A model generated the notes under the pieces. That model searched no databases, had not been told where the DNA came from, and saw only the letters and a program-made list of their open reading frames with translations. DNA of 11,719 bases from Oscillospiraceae bacterium (lineage in GTDB: Bacteria > Bacillota > Clostridia > Oscillospirales > Acutalibacteraceae), in the NCBI GenBank assembly GCA_902766855.1, contig CACXFE010000160.1:1-11719 (forward strand), written 5' to 3'. Positions 6,963-11,719 of the stretch are shown one piece after another (position 1 is the first letter of the stretch; every line of letters begins with the position of its first letter). The translations under genes were made by a program, and so were the position numbers.

Positions 6963-8045
6963 ATGAAGACGACGAAAAGATTGCTCGCGGCGGGGCTGGT
7001 GTTGGCAATGCTCTGCGCTTTTACGGCATGCCATAAGAAAAACGAAATCGCAGTAACGGTCGGGGAGGAAGAATTTACTTCCGCCTATTATATGTGTGCG
7101 CTGATCAATGCGGATTCCGAAGCCAAATCCAAAGTTCAGGAAACTTTGACGGACGAAGAAAAGCAGGCGACCGATATTGATTATTATTCCAAAAAGGTTG
7201 AGGACAAATCGTTTGTAAAATGGGTAGAAGATACCGCCCTTGAAAATTTAAAGAAAATCGCCGCATACAAGGCGCTTTGCAAAGAGAATAAGTTGGAAAT
7301 CTCGGAAGAGGATCGGAATAACGCCGAAACATATGCCGATTATTATTGGAATAATTACGGGTACAGTTCGTATTTCGAGCCGAACGGCGTCGGGCAGGAA
7401 ACATATAAAAAATATATGTTGGATTCCAATTACGCCGCCACCTATTTTGAGCATATCTATGGCGCCGAAGGCACCAAAGCCATCGCGGCGGATGCGTTGA
7501 AAACCAAAATGTTGGAGAATTTCCAACTGGCGGATAAACTGGATGTTACTTTTTCGGAAGAAACCGACGAACAAAAGGCCGCGATGAAAACCAAGTTGGA
7601 CGGATATGTTGAGGCTTTGCAAAAGGGCAGTATGACCTATGAACAGGTTTATAAGGATCATAACGGTACCACGGAGGAAGCCGACACAGCGGAAACCGAG
7701 GGATCGGATGATCCGAAACCGCAGGACAGTTACGCGGAATTGCTTGGCACCGAAGATACTTCTTATGCTTCGGATTATTATGAAACTGTGAAAAACATGG
7801 CAGTCGGCGAAGTGAAGTTGGTAGAGAAGGAAGAAGGCGCCGGTTATGTGCTTTTGGTGAAAAAAGATTTGTCTGCCGATGCGTATTATCTCACCCAGTT
7901 GGATCTCACCCTGCGCCATTTGATTGCGGATGATGATTTTGATAAAGAAATCGAAGCGTATGCGAATAAACTGAAAACCACGGTCAATGATTACGCGGTC
8001 AAACAGTTTAAAGTAAAGAAAATCAAAACTCCCAGTGCTTCTTAA
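6963..8045 (+). CDS. PrsA/SurA-like foldase lipoprotein
   Basis: Predicted lipoprotein of 360 residues. The N-terminus is a lipoprotein signal peptide with lipobox FTAC, so the lipidated residue would be Cys23 and the mature protein sits on the outer face of the membrane. The mature part starts IAVTVGEEEFTSAYY, the pattern of SurA/PrsA N-terminal chaperone modules, and is largely charged and helical. Near the C-terminus, YYETVKNMAVGEVKLV followed by GYVLLVKKD resembles the last strands of a parvulin domain. A complete parvulin active site is not evident, so isomerase activity is doubtful and a chaperone role is inferred. An acidic, low-complexity stretch lies around residues 235-255. PrsA-like genes after mfd are common in Clostridia, which supports the call. 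The gene has its own promoter and terminator. Confidence 0.65.
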   Translation: MKTTKRLLAAGLVLAMLCAFTACHKKNEIAVTVGEEEFTSAYYMCALINADSEAKSKVQETLTDEEKQATDIDYYSKKVEDKSFVKWVEDTALENLKKIAAYKALCKENKLEISEEDRNNAETYADYYWNNYGYSSYFEPNGVGQETYKKYMLDSNYAATYFEHIYGAEGTKAIAADALKTKMLENFQLADKLDVTFSEETDEQKAAMKTKLDGYVEALQKGSMTYEQVYKDHNGTTEEADTAETEGSDDPKPQDSYAELLGTEDTSYASDYYETVKNMAVGEVKLVEKEEGAGYVLLVKKDLSADAYYLTQLDLTLRHLIADDDFDKEIEAYANKLKTTVNDYAVKQFKVKKIKTPSAS

Positions 8046-8092
8046 TGCAGAAAACGGTGCAAAATAATTGATTTTGATTTTTCAACAAATGG

Positions 8093-8125
8093 CGGCTTTC
8101 GCAATTCGCGAAAGCCGATTTTATT
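8093..8125 (+). terminator. Strong intrinsic terminator after the PrsA-like gene
   Basis: CGGCTTTCGC (8093-8102) and GCGAAAGCCG (8108-8117) are exact reverse complements around an AATTC loop and are followed by ATTTTATT. It lies about 50 bases past the stop codon and separates this gene from the small lipoprotein gene. Confidence 0.85.
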
Positions 8126-8176
8126 CCGATGGCAAAACAAAGGTAAAATCAGCATTAAAACCAAGGGGAGAAAAAC

Positions 8177-8569
8177 ATGGGGAAAGCAGGGCTGGCCTGT
8201 TTATGCGGTGTGATACTGCTGCTGCTTGCCGGATGCAGTTTTCAGCCGATCGAATCCCAATCGGTACAGGAAGAAACGGCTTTAAAGCCTGCCACAACGG
8301 AAAGCGAATATGCCGATGTAAGCGAAACTTCCGATATGACCGGGATGCCGGATCGCATCGGGGTGGAAAGCGTCCGTGCGGGAAGTAAAGGAAGCGCCGT
8401 GCCGGAGCGAGCGGAGGCTTCGTATGTAGGCAACAGGAAATCCCATGTGTACCACCGAAAAAATTGTGCGGGCGTGAAAACCATGAAAGCGGAAAACAAA
8501 CAGTTTTTCCACACCCGGGAAGAAGCGATCAAGGCGGGATTTCTGCCTTGTGAAAAATGTCGGCCTTAA
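8177..8569 (+). CDS. Small lipoprotein with C-terminal Ada-like zinc-binding domain
   Basis: Predicted 130-residue lipoprotein. The signal peptide ends in the lipobox LAGC, giving lipidation at Cys20. A low-complexity linker rich in Ser, Glu and Thr (about 21-80) leads to a compact C-terminal domain (about 82-130) with SYVGNRKSHVYHRKNC and GFLPCEKCRP. This pattern, with Cys97, Cys125, Cys128 and nearby His90/His93 as candidate metal ligands, matches the Ada-type metal-binding module often found at the ends of secreted nucleases and other Gram-positive surface proteins. Here no catalytic domain accompanies it, so the function is unknown. AAGGGGAG (8163-8170) is well placed for the ATG at 8177. 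It follows a strong terminator, but I could not recognise a clear promoter in the 50 bases between. Confidence 0.75.
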   Translation: MGKAGLACLCGVILLLLAGCSFQPIESQSVQEETALKPATTESEYADVSETSDMTGMPDRIGVESVRAGSKGSAVPERAEASYVGNRKSHVYHRKNCAGVKTMKAENKQFFHTREEAIKAGFLPCEKCRP

Positions 8570-8580
8570 TCACATGAGAG

Positions 8581-8610
8581 GAAAAACCGCCCTCTTTTAC
8601 AAGAGAGCGG
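8581..8610 (-). terminator. Possible minus-strand intrinsic terminator
   Basis: CCGCCCTCTT (8587-8596) and AAGAGAGCGG (8601-8610) pair at 9 of 10 positions around a TTAC loop. Read on the minus strand, the stem is followed directly by TTTTTC, the form of an intrinsic terminator. On the plus strand the A-run precedes the stem and there is no T-run after it. A weaker plus-strand alternative is AGAGG (8576-8580 region) pairing with CCTCT followed by TTTT. No minus-strand gene is evident nearby. Confidence 0.4.
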
Positions 8611-8618
8611 CCGCAAGG

Positions 8619-8631
8619 ACGGACAATAAAC
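8619..8631 (+). repeat. ACGGACAATAAAC repeat, copy 1
   Basis: This 13-base sequence recurs exactly at 8672-8684. Near-reverse complements lie at 8657-8667 (GTTTATTGCCC) and 8740-8751 (GTTTGTTGTCCG). Copy 1 can pair with 8657-8667 at 10 of 11 positions. Together with the right-hand inverted copy it also delimits a segment of about 130 bases with inverted ends. Confidence 0.7.
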
Positions 8632-8656
8632 GCTTTTCTGTCTTGCCGATTCGTTG

Positions 8657-8684
8657 GTTTATTGCCCAAACACGGACAATAAAC
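8657..8684 (+). repeat. Hairpin formed by inverted copy and repeat copy 2
   Basis: GTTTATTGCCC (8657-8667) and GGACAATAAAC (8674-8684) pair at 10 of 11 positions with a six-base AAACAC loop. The left arm could instead pair with copy 1 (8621-8631), and the right arm with 8740-8750, so the foldings exclude one another. As DNA, the same symmetry could be a dimeric protein-binding site. Confidence 0.6.
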
Positions 8685-8739
8685 AGCATTGTTTGATCAG
8701 CACCGGAAGACAATAGGCACTGTTCCCTTCACAAATATT

Positions 8740-8751
8740 GTTTGTTGTCCG
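8740..8751 (-). repeat. Inverted copy GTTTGTTGTCCG
   Basis: This is the reverse complement of CGGACAACAAAC, one base different from CGGACAATAAAC at 8620-8631 and 8673-8684. In RNA, 8674-8684 and 8740-8750 can pair along all 11 positions, one of them a G-U pair. It lies about 70 bases before the folC start. The bases after it contain no convincing plus-strand -35/-10 pair. Confidence 0.6.
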
Positions 8752-8821
8752 ATCATAGTATTGGTTGATTATAAGAGGATATACATCTCTGTTTCAGAAA
8801 CGCAAGGTGAAAATTTTGGAT

Positions 8822-10069
8822 ATGCAGGAAACGCTTGGGTATATTCATTCGTTAGGAAAATTCAGCAAACCGGCGGGCTTGTCCCGCATCAAAGAGGTGC
8901 TTTCCCGCCTCGGAGAGCCGCAAAACGCATGGGAAGCCGTTCATGTTGCCGGCACCAACGGAAAAGGCTCGGTTTCGGTGATGCTGGCGGCGGTGTTGCA
9001 GGCGGCCGGCTATCGGACAGGGCTGACCGTGTCGCCGTTTATTACGGATTTCCGGGAACGGATTCAGGTAAACGGCACGATGATCTCGGAAGAGGAACTG
9101 ATTTGCTGCGCACAGCGCGTGCGCCAAACGGGTGTGGAGTTGACGGAATTTGAATTGATCACCGCCATGGCGTTTTTGTTCTTCCGCGAGCAAGGTTGCC
9201 GGGTTGTGGTAGCGGAAACAGGGCTTGGCGGCAGATTGGATGCAACCAACGCTCTTACAAAGGTGCGCGCCGCCGTGATTACAAAAATCGGAATGGATCA
9301 TGCCGCGATACTGGGGGATACGGTGGAAAAAATTGCCGCAGAGAAATGCGGAATCATTCTGCCCGGCATCCCGGCCATCGCATCCTGCCGTCAAAAGCCG
9401 GAAGCCTTGGCGGTGATCCGCCGTTCCGCGCCGGATCTCACGGTGCCGGATTTGAAAAAGTTGCGGGTTTTGCAGTGTGATTCTTCGGGGAACGCTTTCC
9501 TATATCATAATAAGGAGTACCGGTTGTCCCTTTGCGGGGAATACCAAATCGAAAATGCGTTGACGGTGATCGAAACCCTGCGGCGGGTTTATCCGCAAAT
9601 CCCGTATGAAACCGTGCGGGATGCACTGGCGGCGGTGCGGTTTCCCGCGCGGGCGGAAATCATCGGGCGGCAACCGCTTTGCGTGTTGGACGGCGCGCAC
9701 AATCCGGACGGCGCCGCGGCTTTGGCGCAAATCATGCGGAAAGTGAAAGAACCGATTACGGCGATCATCGGCGTGATGCGGGATAAAGAGTATCACACCG
9801 TTTTAAACGATACCCTTCCTTTTTGCAAAGCCGCGGTCGCGGTCACGGTGGAAGGAATGCCCCGCTCGTTGAACGCGGCGGACTTGCGGGACGCGGCGGC
9901 GGAGTTTTGCCCCTGCCGGGTTGCCGCCGATTATCAGGAAGCCCTTGCTCTTGCGTTTGATTTGGCGGCGGGCGGGCCGGTGTTTGTGTTCGGTTCACTT
10001 TATTTGGCATCCGGCATTCGGGAGCAACTGATCGGGTTTTATAAGAAAAAATTTTTATCTCCTCCGTAA
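8822..10069 (+). CDS. folC: Folylpolyglutamate synthase / dihydrofolate synthase
   Basis: Cytoplasmic ATP-dependent Mur-ligase-type enzyme that adds glutamate to folates and, in many bacteria, also makes dihydrofolate from dihydropteroate. Counted from the ATG at 8822 the protein has 415 residues, normal for the family. Motifs are P-loop GTNGKGS (44-50), VSPFITDFRERIQVNG, ETGLGGRLDATN, the segment ITKIGMDHAAILGDTVEKIA followed by AEKCGI (conserved Lys of the active site), and DGAHNPDG (from 290). AAGGTGA (8804-8810) lies 11 bases before the ATG; an in-frame TTG at 8816 is five bases from it and is a possible alternative. A TTG at 8765 would add unrelated residues and is unlikely. No other folate gene adjoins it. 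Whether it has both activities cannot be told from the sequence alone. Confidence 0.93.
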   Translation: MQETLGYIHSLGKFSKPAGLSRIKEVLSRLGEPQNAWEAVHVAGTNGKGSVSVMLAAVLQAAGYRTGLTVSPFITDFRERIQVNGTMISEEELICCAQRVRQTGVELTEFELITAMAFLFFREQGCRVVVAETGLGGRLDATNALTKVRAAVITKIGMDHAAILGDTVEKIAAEKCGIILPGIPAIASCRQKPEALAVIRRSAPDLTVPDLKKLRVLQCDSSGNAFLYHNKEYRLSLCGEYQIENALTVIETLRRVYPQIPYETVRDALAAVRFPARAEIIGRQPLCVLDGAHNPDGAAALAQIMRKVKEPITAIIGVMRDKEYHTVLNDTLPFCKAAVAVTVEGMPRSLNAADLRDAAAEFCPCRVAADYQEALALAFDLAAGGPVFVFGSLYLASGIREQLIGFYKKKFLSPP

Positions 10070-10077
10070 TGCGACAA
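10070..10077 (-). promoter_or_regulatory. Possible Spo0A-box-like site
   Basis: The minus strand reads TTGTCGCA here, one mismatch from the 0A-box TTGTCGAA known from Bacillus and Clostridia. It lies about 70 bases before spoIIAA, an operon that Spo0A activates in Bacillus. A single eight-base match is weak, so this is only a candidate. Confidence 0.25.
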
Positions 10078-10088
10078 TTTTTTTAAGG

Positions 10089-10126
10089 ACAAGCCTTTAT
10101 GATGAAAATAAAGGCTTGTTTTTTTT
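10089..10126 (+). terminator. Strong intrinsic terminator after folC
   Basis: ACAAGCCTTTAT (10089-10100) and ATAAAGGCTTGT (10108-10119) pair perfectly over 12 bp with a seven-base loop and are followed by a run of seven T (10120-10126). It ends just before the spoIIAA ribosome binding site (10133-10140). Confidence 0.9.
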
Positions 10127-10132
10127 ATGGGT

Positions 10133-10140
10133 GGAGGTGG
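10133..10140 (+). promoter_or_regulatory. Ribosome binding site that fixes the spoIIAA start
   Basis: GGAGGTGG lies five bases before the ATG at 10146 and decides between this and the in-frame TTG at 10116, which falls inside the folC terminator stem. Confidence 0.8.
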
Positions 10141-10145
10141 TAAAC

Positions 10146-10466
10146 ATGGCAGTGGAGATCAGAACAAGCGGTTCGGCGGTTACGGCATATCTTTACGGGG
10201 AACTGGATCACCATACCGCGCGGGAAATGCGGGAAGCGATCGATCGCGCGGTAGATTTGAATATGCCTGCTTTGCTGGTGCTGGATTTTTCCAATATCAG
10301 TTTTATGGACAGTTCGGGAATCGGGCTGGTGATGGGCAGGTATCGCAATCTTGCGAAAACCGGGGCACGGCTGCATATCGCAGGCGCTTCTCCGCAAATT
10401 TATAAAGTAATGAAACTTGCGGGCATAGAAAGATTAGCAACATTGGAAGGCAGGGTAAAAGAATGA
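10146..10466 (+). CDS. spoIIAA: Anti-sigma F factor antagonist SpoIIAA
   Basis: STAS-domain protein of 106 residues. In the forespore the dephosphorylated form binds SpoIIAB and frees sigma F; SpoIIAB inactivates it by phosphorylating a serine. The segment FMDSSGIGLVMGRY contains that site, with Ser57 matching the second Ser of the Bacillus motif. GELDHHTAREMREAID is another family signature. Its TGA overlaps the spoIIAB ATG as ATGA, indicating coupled translation. It lies immediately after the folC terminator; no sigma-H-type promoter was recognised in the short gap. The SpoIIE phosphatase that activates it is not in this window. Confidence 0.95.
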   Translation: MAVEIRTSGSAVTAYLYGELDHHTAREMREAIDRAVDLNMPALLVLDFSNISFMDSSGIGLVMGRYRNLAKTGARLHIAGASPQIYKVMKLAGIERLATLEGRVKE

Positions 10467-10906
10467 AGGCAGAAAATCGGTTTACAATGTCGGTGGCGGC
10501 CAAATCCGCCAACGAGGGGTTTGCCAGGGCGTGCGTTGCGGCGTTTGCCGCGCAGCTCGATCCCACGATCGAGGAAATCAATGATATTAAAACCGCGGTT
10601 TCCGAGGCGGTCACAAACTGTATTGTGCATGCATATAAGGAAAAAATCGGGAAAATATACATAACGGCCGAATTGACCGCGGATAATGTGATTACCGTCA
10701 AAATCAGAGATACCGGTTGCGGGATCGACAATGTGGAAAAGGCCATGGAACCGCTTTATACCACCGTGGGCGGCGAACGGGCGGGACTTGGATTTGCGGT
10801 TATGCAGAGTTTTATGGACGCGGTCAAGGTGCGCTCGGTCGTTGGGAAGGGCACCACGGTACGCATGCGGAAAAAGATCAGCAGGCGGTACGGTGCCAAT
10901 TTGTAA
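10463..10906 (+). CDS. spoIIAB: Anti-sigma F factor, serine kinase SpoIIAB
   Basis: GHKL-type ATPase and serine kinase of 147 residues that holds sigma F inactive and phosphorylates SpoIIAA. The N-box EAVTNCIVHAY gives Glu48 and Asn52, equivalent to the catalytic and magnesium-binding residues of the Bacillus protein. The ATP-lid region contains DTGCGI and ERAGLGFAVMQSFMD. Arg22, in NEGFARACVAAF, matches the Bacillus Arg20 that contacts sigma F. All parts of the fold are present. The start overlaps the spoIIAA stop, and its 3' end overlaps the proposed sigF start by 14 bases. Confidence 0.96.
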   Translation: MKAENRFTMSVAAKSANEGFARACVAAFAAQLDPTIEEINDIKTAVSEAVTNCIVHAYKEKIGKIYITAELTADNVITVKIRDTGCGIDNVEKAMEPLYTTVGGERAGLGFAVMQSFMDAVKVRSVVGKGTTVRMRKKISRRYGANL

Positions 10907-11561
10907 AACCGACCGCGACTGCTTTATCGAGGAAAACCTCGGGCTGGTACACGCCATTTGTAAGCGCTTTGCGGGCAAAGGGATCGACTATGAGGATCTC
11001 TATCAGGCGGGAAGCCTCGGCCTTGTCAAAGCGGCCGATGCGTTCGACCGGGAGCGCGGCATTTGTTTTTCCACATATGCCTTCCCTGTGATCATGGGGG
11101 AAATCAGGCGGCTGTTTCGGGATGGCGGCGCGGTTAAAATTTCAAGAAGCGTAAAAGAATTGGGAATCCGAATCAGTAAGGAACGGCAGATGGCGGAACA
11201 ACGGCTGATGCGGGAACCTTCGGTTTCGGAACTGGCGGCAACGCTGGCGGTTTCGCCCGAAGAAATTACCGAGGCCATTTGCGCAATGCGCCCCACCGTT
11301 TCTCTGACACTGGAAACGGAGGACGGCGTGCGCGATTGGCAGTTGCCCGCGGTCGATCACGAAGAAGAAATCACGGATAAATTAACGGTGGCGGCGGGGC
11401 TTTCTGTTTTGGATGAGGAAGAAAAGAAGATCATCCTTTGCCGTTATTACCGCGGCATGACGCAAAGTAAGACGGCAAAAGTGCTTTCTATGACGCAGGT
11501 ACAGGTTTCCCGAAAGGAAAAAAGGATCCTCGAAAAAATGCGAAATGCACTGTCGGTTTGA
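10893..11561 (+). CDS. sigF: Sporulation sigma factor SigF
   Basis: Forespore-specific RNA polymerase sigma factor, released when SpoIIAA captures SpoIIAB. Counted from the GTG at 10893 it has 222 residues, shorter than the Bacillus protein (255). Region 2 is clear: IEENLGLVHAICKRF, then DLYQAGSLGLVKAADAFD and FSTYAFPVIMGEIRRLFRD, followed by KISRSVKELG. Region 4 ends with the helix-turn-helix MTQSKTAKVLSMTQVQVSRK. The residues that usually precede IEENLGLV (about 25-30 residues of region 1.2) are absent, and upstream codons in this frame do not resemble them. AGGCGG (10883-10888) is a modest ribosome binding site for the GTG, which overlaps spoIIAB. Sigma F rather than sigma G or B is chosen from the operon context. 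No terminator is evident after the stop. Confidence 0.9.
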   Translation: MPICKTDRDCFIEENLGLVHAICKRFAGKGIDYEDLYQAGSLGLVKAADAFDRERGICFSTYAFPVIMGEIRRLFRDGGAVKISRSVKELGIRISKERQMAEQRLMREPSVSELAATLAVSPEEITEAICAMRPTVSLTLETEDGVRDWQLPAVDHEEEITDKLTVAAGLSVLDEEEKKIILCRYYRGMTQSKTAKVLSMTQVQVSRKEKRILEKMRNALSV

Positions 11562-11622
11562 GAGAAAATATGTGCCTCCACAGGTGTCAACAACAAGATA
11601 TGGTGTAGAGAAGAGGGGGGAG

Positions 11623-11682
11623 AAAAAAGTTTAAAAAAAGTTGAAAAAAAGTGTTGACAAGGGAGGGAGAATGTGGTATTAT
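11623..11682 (+). promoter_or_regulatory. Strong promoter with phased A-tracts, reading out of the window
   Basis: TTGACA (11654-11659) is followed after 17 bp by TATTAT (11677-11682), with TG one base upstream (11674-11675) as an extended -10; an overlapping TATAAT (11680-11685) would give a 20-bp spacer. Three A-tracts begin at 11623, 11633 and 11644, a 10-11 base period typical of bent UP-element-like DNA. After the likely start come CCCT-GAAA-AGGG (11692-11703) and GGTC/GACC (11703-11706 and 11716-11719), which may begin a structured leader. Such promoters often drive rRNA or tRNA operons in Firmicutes, but the target lies beyond the edge. Confidence 0.75.
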
Positions 11683-11719
11683 AATCGAGCGCCCTGAAAA
11701 GGGGTCGGCAAAACGGACC

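Noticed and set aside
8118..8176. Sigma-F or sigma-G type promoter for the small zinc-domain lipoprotein
   Set aside because: GG-A-A-like strings such as GGTAAAAT occur, but no matching -35 element lies at the required distance.
8619..8751. CRISPR array
   Set aside because: The repeats are too short, too few, in both orientations and unevenly spaced, and no cas gene is nearby.
8570..8821. Tetrahydrofolate riboswitch upstream of folC
   Set aside because: The expected THF-riboswitch core motifs are not recognisable; the region is dominated by its own ACAATA-type repeats instead.
8689..9153. Open frame of 154 codons overlapping the folC start
   Set aside because: It lies in another frame over clearly conserved folC codons and has no protein signature.
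10084..10108. Sigma-H promoter for spoIIA (AAGGACAA with GATGAAA)
   Set aside because: The spacing between the two parts is about three bases too short and both deviate from consensus.
10731..10892. Upstream extension of sigF to 10731
   Set aside because: These codons overlap spoIIAB in another frame, are rich in Arg, Trp and Cys, and do not resemble the sigma factor N-terminus.

Overview
The window looks like a chromosomal segment of an endospore-forming member of the Clostridia, probably an Oscillospiraceae/Ruminococcaceae-type organism. This is inferred from a complete spoIIAA-spoIIAB-sigF operon, Firmicutes-type genes (WalJ/YycJ, RlmH, a pth-mfd cluster), AGGAGG-like ribosome binding sites, consensus sigma-A promoters and a moderately GC-rich codon usage. 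All convincing genes lie on the plus strand. No transposase, phage gene, CRISPR array, tRNA or rRNA gene was recognised inside the window.

Layout. Positions 1-217 are structured non-coding DNA with at least three hairpins, two of them terminator-like. Next come a WalJ/YycJ metallo-beta-lactamase-fold protein and rlmH, with overlapping stop and start codons, closed by a terminator near 1503-1542. A consensus promoter (1561-1590) starts a compact group: pth, mfd and a membrane-anchored L,D-transpeptidase. A separate promoter, overlapped by a palindrome, precedes a PrsA/SurA-like lipoprotein that ends at a strong terminator (8093-8125). A small lipoprotein with a C-terminal Ada-like zinc-binding domain follows. 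Then comes an intergenic stretch (8570-8821) full of related direct and inverted repeats, folC with a strong terminator, and the spoIIA operon (anti-anti-sigma, anti-sigma, sigma F). The last 150 bases hold a very strong promoter with phased A-tracts pointing out of the window, possibly that of a stable-RNA operon.

How the genes work together. Most genes are housekeeping: ribosome maturation (RlmH), recycling of peptidyl-tRNA (Pth), transcription-coupled repair (Mfd), envelope building and secreted-protein folding (L,D-transpeptidase, PrsA-like lipoprotein) and folate polyglutamylation (FolC). The three spoIIA genes form the partner-switching module that controls the first forespore-specific sigma factor.

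I found no clear new multi-gene system. The points most worth a second look are non-coding: the CGGACAATAAAC repeat cluster upstream of folC, whose copies can form mutually exclusive hairpins; the spoIIA operon, packed directly behind a strong terminator with no obvious room for its own promoter; and sigma F, which appears to lack the usual N-terminal 25-30 residues.
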